Positions 52,271 to 55,509 of a DNA stretch of 55,509 nt are shown here, piece by piece. The notes beneath the pieces were generated by a model. That model was not told where the DNA came from, did not search any database, and saw only the letters and a program-made list of their open reading frames with translations. Every line of letters begins with the position of its first letter. Positions within the stretch are counted from its first letter, which is position 1. The position numbers were made by a program, and so were the translations under genes. Source of the stretch: Spirochaetaceae bacterium (GTDB lineage: Bacteria; Spirochaetota; Spirochaetia; Treponematales; Treponemataceae); NCBI GenBank assembly GCA_017618015.1, contig JAFZVC010000112.1, positions 1 to 55,509 on the forward strand. The letters are read 5' to 3'.

Positions 52271-53023
52271 ATGAAAAGAAAAACACCAAAAGAAATCCTA
52301 ACAGCTTCTTTTCAGGAACTTGCTGCGAAAAAAAGTATTGATAAGATTACGATACAAGAGATTGTGGACAACTGCGGATATTCACCGGCAACCTTTTACC
52401 GCCATTTTAAAGATAAATATGATCTTATAGCATGGGAACATACCAGGGCTGTTGCAGATATCGTAGATCAGGTTGGTTCGGATGGTTATCCGTGGAAGCA
52501 AACACTTTATGACGGAGCCTATTACAACTTCCCGGAAAGCCAGAAGATTGCAGATGGAGTCTATTTCATCAAAGCGAAAGGCCACACCAACGGAAATAGC
52601 ATTATAATCGTGGAAAATGAAGGATTGTTCTATATGCTCCACGGAGATATCACCTATATGGATGAGGCTCTGTATCAAAACAAGCTTTCAGTTGTATTTG
52701 AAGATATTTCTGCTGCACGTGAGACGCTTGATCGCGTCCGTGATTTTGTTCGCAATCATCCCACTGTTTATTGCGGAACTCACACTCCGCAGGGCTATGA
52801 AAATCTTGAGGCAAAACGCGTAATCGATCTTGATAATCCTGTGCCGACAGTGCTTGCCGAAGTGGATTTCTCTGCTCAGGAAGCCAGCGGGAAATACGTC
52901 TGTTCTGTCTGCGGTTATGTTTATGATCCAGCAGAACACGATAGTGTTGCATTTGAGGATTTACCAGATGATTGGAAGTGTCCTCGCTGCAAGCAACCGA
53001 AAGAGAAGTTTAATAAGGCATAA
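52271..53023 (+). CDS. Chimeric protein: TetR DNA-binding head, half MBL domain, rubredoxin
   Basis: 250 residues. Residues 1-~60 are a TetR helix-turn-helix ([20 protein letters not shown]), followed by ~35 residues of TetR-like helix. At about residue 95 it changes to the C-terminal half of an MBL-fold hydrolase ([38 protein letters not shown]); the HxHxDH zinc half is missing. Residues ~208-250 are an intact rubredoxin ([21 protein letters not shown]). The frame is continuous and has a start region, AGGTGATTGA. A deletion joining a TetR gene to a neighbouring MBL-rubredoxin gene would explain it. DNA-binding and iron-binding ends may both still work. Confidence 0.8.
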   Translation: MKRKTPKEILTASFQELAAKKSIDKITIQEIVDNCGYSPATFYRHFKDKYDLIAWEHTRAVADIVDQVGSDGYPWKQTLYDGAYYNFPESQKIADGVYFIKAKGHTNGNSIIIVENEGLFYMLHGDITYMDEALYQNKLSVVFEDISAARETLDRVRDFVRNHPTVYCGTHTPQGYENLEAKRVIDLDNPVPTVLAEVDFSAQEASGKYVCSVCGYVYDPAEHDSVAFEDLPDDWKCPRCKQPKEKFNKA

Positions 53024-53050
53024 TCGAAAGCACGGCTGTAACATTGCCTT

Positions 53051-53070
53051 GCCCCAGGTTTATTTGGGGC
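53051..53070 (+). terminator. Terminator after the chimeric gene
   Basis: GCCCCA (53051-53056) pairs with TGGGGC (53065-53070), then TTGCCTTTTG. Modest U-run, so a moderate terminator. Confidence 0.45.
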
Positions 53071-53120
53071 TTGCCTTTTGTTACGCCGTCGATTTTTCCC
53101 TGTGGAGTGAAGTTCCCCTC

Positions 53121-53684
53121 CTACGGTCTGAATGTTCGTAATGCTTTGATTGTGCGGTCTATTAAGTCTTCCAGACTCCAGCCGAGTAATTCGGCACCAC
53201 GTTCAATTACTTCGCGTGAACAACCTGCTGCGAAGTTTGCAGACTTATACTTTTTCTTTACAGATTTTACTTCAAGATCCTGAACACTTTTAGAAGGGCG
53301 CATAATAACAACAGCCCCAATCAAGCCGGTAAGTTCATCTACAGCGTAAAGCACTTTTTCCATTTCGTGCTCAGGTTTAATATCGACAGTAATACTCCAC
53401 CCGTGGCTTGCAGTCGCATGAATCAGTTGTTCAGAAAGACCGGCTTCCTTCATCAGCTCCTGCTCTTTGATACAGTGATGCTCAGGCCATTGTTCAAAAT
53501 CAAGATCGTGAAGAAGACCGACAATGCCCCAGAAATCTTCATCCTCGGCATAGCCAAGTTCACGCGCAAAGTATCGCATTACGCCTTCGACAATCTGTCC
53601 GTGCTCCAAATGAAAAGCATCGGAATTATATTTTTTGAGAAGCTCCCAAGCTTCGTCTCGTGTAATATTTGCGGAAAATGCCAT
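53121..53684 (-). CDS. HD-domain phosphohydrolase
   Basis: 187 residues. HD signature: FHLEHGQIVEGVMRYFAREL, GLLHDLDFEQWPEHH (HD pair), ATASHGW and a conserved AVDELTGLIGA. Metal-dependent phosphohydrolase on nucleotides or related compounds; specific substrate unknown. GGAG precedes the ATG. Confidence 0.85.
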   Translation of the reverse strand: MAFSANITRDEAWELLKKYNSDAFHLEHGQIVEGVMRYFARELGYAEDEDFWGIVGLLHDLDFEQWPEHHCIKEQELMKEAGLSEQLIHATASHGWSITVDIKPEHEMEKVLYAVDELTGLIGAVVIMRPSKSVQDLEVKSVKKKYKSANFAAGCSREVIERGAELLGWSLEDLIDRTIKALRTFRP

Positions 53685-53725
53685 ATAAATCTCCGAATTT
53701 TCATATTTACCTATTGGTATAGTAG

Positions 53726-53848
53726 GGATATAATATCAATCAGGAGCGTTATAGTCAATTGAAAGACTACCAGCAGTACATCGACGGCAAAAAAGAAATC
53801 GCTCAGATCAATGCCGAATACCGCGCAAACACTATTATTGGGCATTAA
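53726..53848 (+). pseudogene. Possible C-terminal gene remnant
   Basis: A frame without start codon after a stop at 53723 encodes 40 residues of normal-looking composition (QERYSQLKDYQQYIDGKKEI, AQINAEYRAN) ending in TAA. I cannot name the family; it may be the end of a lost gene. Confidence 0.25.
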
Positions 53849-53869
53849 AATTTGGTATGTTGGAGGTAT

Positions 53870-54463
53870 ATGAATAAAATGAAACCCGTATACGAAGAAG
53901 TTCCAGTATTTGAAAATGATGATTACTTATTGCGTTTTGTAACAGTTGATGATGCAAAGGATTTGCTGAAAGTTTACAGCGACAAAAACGCGCTGCCTTT
54001 TTTTAACAGCGACAATTGTCATGGCGATAACTTTTATTATTCTACAATTGATCGAATGAATGAAGCAATTCAATTCTGGCTGTATTCATACAAAGAAAAA
54101 TATTTTGTGCGCTGGGCTATCGTTGAAAAAAAGAGCAATACTGCTATTGGCACAATAGAATTATTTCATCGCACTGCCGAAGATTATTTCAATCACACAG
54201 GCGTTCTCAGACTCGATCTTAGAAGTGACTTCGAAAAAGCTGAGGTCATTCAGAATATTGCAGGCCTAATTGTTCCCCCGGCTTACGATTTATTTGACAC
54301 AGATAAAATTATAACGAAAATCCCTTTGTATGCTATCGAGCGCCAGAAAAGCTTTGAAAAATCAGGCTTTACCAAATCTGAAGAATTCATGATCGGCACT
54401 AATGATAAGTACGCATATAAAGATTATTGGGAAAAAACAAAAAAAGCAGAAGAAATGAAATGA
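53870..54463 (+). CDS. GNAT acetyltransferase-like protein
   Basis: 197 residues, a RimJ-like GNAT (YLLRFVTVDDAKDLLKVYSD, FVRWAIVEKKSNTAIGTIEL, LDLRSDFEKAEVIQNIAGL, ERQKSFEKSGFTKSEEF). The Q/RxxGxG/A acetyl-CoA loop is not clear, so it may be inactive or divergent. The ATG at 53870 follows GGAGG by 5 bases. Confidence 0.7.
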   Translation: MNKMKPVYEEVPVFENDDYLLRFVTVDDAKDLLKVYSDKNALPFFNSDNCHGDNFYYSTIDRMNEAIQFWLYSYKEKYFVRWAIVEKKSNTAIGTIELFHRTAEDYFNHTGVLRLDLRSDFEKAEVIQNIAGLIVPPAYDLFDTDKIITKIPLYAIERQKSFEKSGFTKSEEFMIGTNDKYAYKDYWEKTKKAEEMK

Positions 54464-54470
54464 TTGGTGA

Positions 54471-54662
54471 GCACATCGACCAGGTTACATAAACTTTGAC
54501 ATTGCAAAAGCCACTTATCGTAAAGTTTCTGATGACTGGAAACTGTTCTGGATGCGACGGGATATGAAATGGCATGGTTATGAACTGGCAATGTTCCATG
54601 ATGATATAGAAAGTGTTTTCCGGTTTGTAGATGAAGATCAAAGCGGAGCTTTTTGGGGATAA
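54471..54662 (+). pseudogene. DUF3024 gene remnant
   Basis: No start codon before the conserved part. The frame reads FDIAKATYRKVSDDWKLFWM, RRDMKWHGYEL, and ends VDEDQSGAFWG before TAA, which is the C-terminal signature of DUF3024 proteins (xIAKxxY...W.LYW.R.D.KWH.Y, ending GxFFG). The 5' part, including the start, is lost. Confidence 0.6.
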
Positions 54663-54670
54663 TATTAGAA

Positions 54671-55210
54671 ATGAACAGATACATTGCACTTCTGCGCGGA
54701 ATAAATATCAGCGGAAAGAACAAAATCTCAATGCCGGATCTGAAAGCTGCTTTGATAGAGAAAGGCTTTTCAGAAGTTTCTACTCATCTCAACAGCGGAA
54801 ATATCATTTTTTCGGATGTTGAAACTGATACAATCGTTCTGGCTGAAAAAATCAAAACGCTGATTCAGGAAAAGTTTACCCTTGATATTCCTGTTTTTGT
54901 AATTGCCCAGAGCGAACTTAAAACATTGCTGACTAAAGCTCCGGACTGGTGGGGAACTGATAACAAGGACATTTACGATAATCTGATTTTTGTGATTCCA
55001 CCACATCGGATAGAAACTGTAGCAGAAAAAATCGGGGAACCGACAGCGGAACTGGAAAAGGTTGAAATCTGCAGGAATACTGCATTCTGGTCATTTGACC
55101 GAAGGCTATATGCAAAGGCAAACTGGTGGAAAAAAACGGCTGCGGCAGGAATTGGGGAAATGATTACCATCAGAACTGCAAATACTTTGAGGAAGATTGC
55201 GGAGATGTGA
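54671..55210 (+). CDS. DUF1697 family protein
   Basis: 179 residues. Opens with the family signature YIALLRGINISGKNKISMPD, LKAALIEKGFSEVSTHLNSG and NIIFSD; C-terminal WSFDRRLYAKANWWKK and TIRTANTLRKI are also typical. Function unknown. The ATG at 54671 lies nine bases after the DUF3024 remnant; the ribosome site is weak. Confidence 0.87.
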   Translation: MNRYIALLRGINISGKNKISMPDLKAALIEKGFSEVSTHLNSGNIIFSDVETDTIVLAEKIKTLIQEKFTLDIPVFVIAQSELKTLLTKAPDWWGTDNKDIYDNLIFVIPPHRIETVAEKIGEPTAELEKVEICRNTAFWSFDRRLYAKANWWKKTAAAGIGEMITIRTANTLRKIAEM

Positions 55211-55509
55211 TTATTCTTCCCACCCCTTACAAACATCGCACCAGCCACTCGCTTCGGAGGCTTGTTCGAGTTCTGCAGGAGTGAGTTTTACAGATGTGAA
55301 TTCATTTCCGCCGGCAGGGTAGACATATTCAAATCTTTTCATTGATACATCAAGCCAGACTGGAATGTCTTTTGAAATATTGAAAGGGCAGACGCCGCCA
55401 GGTGCAAAGCCGGTTATTTCTTCAACTTTGTCACGGGCTATCATGCTTGGTTTTGTGTGGAAAAGGGCTTTGAACTTTGAACTGTTTACGCGGCCGTCGC
55501 CAGCCATAA
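55211..55509 (-). CDS. YbaK/EbsC-type aminoacyl-tRNA deacylase (5' part outside window)
   Basis: Only the C-terminal ~99 residues are inside. GDGRVNSSKFKALF corresponds to the internal AGDxRxxxKKFK region of YbaK proteins, so the Met in it is not the start. Further matches: ITGFAPGGVCPFNI, VWLDVSMKRFEYVYPAGG and WCDVCKG. The family hydrolyses misacylated Cys- or Pro-tRNA. Convergent with the DUF1697 gene; stops abut. Confidence 0.82.
   Translation of the reverse strand, partial: MAGDGRVNSSKFKALFHTKPSMIARDKVEEITGFAPGGVCPFNISKDIPVWLDVSMKRFEYVYPAGGNEFTSVKLTPAELEQASEASGWCDVCKGWEE

Noticed and set aside
55211..55507. Complete 98-residue gene starting at 55507
   Set aside because: The Met aligns to the middle of YbaK proteins; the gene continues past the window edge.
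27600..55509. Integron gene-cassette array
   Set aside because: Many small unrelated genes, but orientations are mixed, most genes have their own promoters or operators, no integrase is present and no full attC pair (GTTRRRY with RYYYAAC at proper distance) was found.
1..55509. CRISPR array, tRNA or rRNA gene
   Set aside because: No regularly spaced repeats, no tRNA T-loop/acceptor pattern and no rRNA-like sequence were seen.

Overview
The window looks like chromosomal DNA of a gut or rumen Treponema (Spirochaetes). The pointers are a type III glutamine synthetase, an ammonium channel fused to a PII protein, several lipobox lipoproteins and SH3-domain secreted proteins, multi-helix GGDEF proteins, and a mix of GC-richer housekeeping genes with AT-rich accessory genes. 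This is inference from gene content; there is no rRNA gene or other taxonomic marker in the window. No tRNA, CRISPR array, transposase or integrase was seen.

Layout. (1) 0-21.4 kb is a nitrogen-assimilation neighbourhood: the 3' end of an asparagine synthetase (asnB), glutamate synthase small and large subunits (gltD, gltB, minus strand), type III glutamine synthetase (glnN) and an AmtB-PII fusion (plus strand). A DUF362 ferredoxin-like protein and two GGDEF diguanylate cyclases lie among them, with a TPR protein, an amino-acid permease and an alkaline-phosphatase-fold protein between gltB and the island. An AT-rich island (14.1-17.1 kb) with DUF2971, an HNH nuclease, a membrane protein and small zinc or coiled-coil proteins sits just before glnN. 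(2) 21.4-27.6 kb holds an SH3 secreted protein, a rhodanese lipoprotein, an AT-rich two-gene unit with a possible PD-(D/E)XK nuclease, a GC-rich structured non-coding block, a Fic protein and a DUF72 protein. (3) 27.6-55.5 kb is an accessory stretch of one- to three-gene units: acetyltransferases, a Vat/CatB-like acetyltransferase, NUDIX, HAD, MBL, PIG-L, CPBP, PPOx/MarR, TetR and ArsR units, TcdA, DUF1697 and YbaK. It contains several decayed or rearranged genes: TfoX with an internal deletion, GNAT and DUF3024 remnants, and a TetR-MBL-rubredoxin chimera.

Main observation. The leaders of gltD, gltB, glnN and the amtB fusion carry six copies of one RNA element (consensus GGCAAWGRSGYYGYAG). 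Each can form a short hairpin with a six-base loop (A at position 1, G at position 4), and the 3' arm of that hairpin is also the 5' arm of a following intrinsic terminator. At gltD and gltB the element begins exactly 12 bases after the -10 box of a good sigma-70 promoter, and at glnN 13 bases after. gltB and glnN have two elements in series. This is the geometry of ANTAR-type antitermination, but with one hairpin at the extreme 5' end rather than the usual two. The likely result is coordinated nitrogen control of ammonium uptake (AmtB-PII), its fixation into glutamine (GlnN) and glutamate (GltBD). No ANTAR protein is encoded in the window.

Other regulation visible in the sequence: a MarR palindrome, two TetR operator regions, a 20-bp ArsR-type inverted repeat, and two genes (fic, tcdA) whose -10 box lies 7 bases before the start codon, which suggests leaderless mRNAs.
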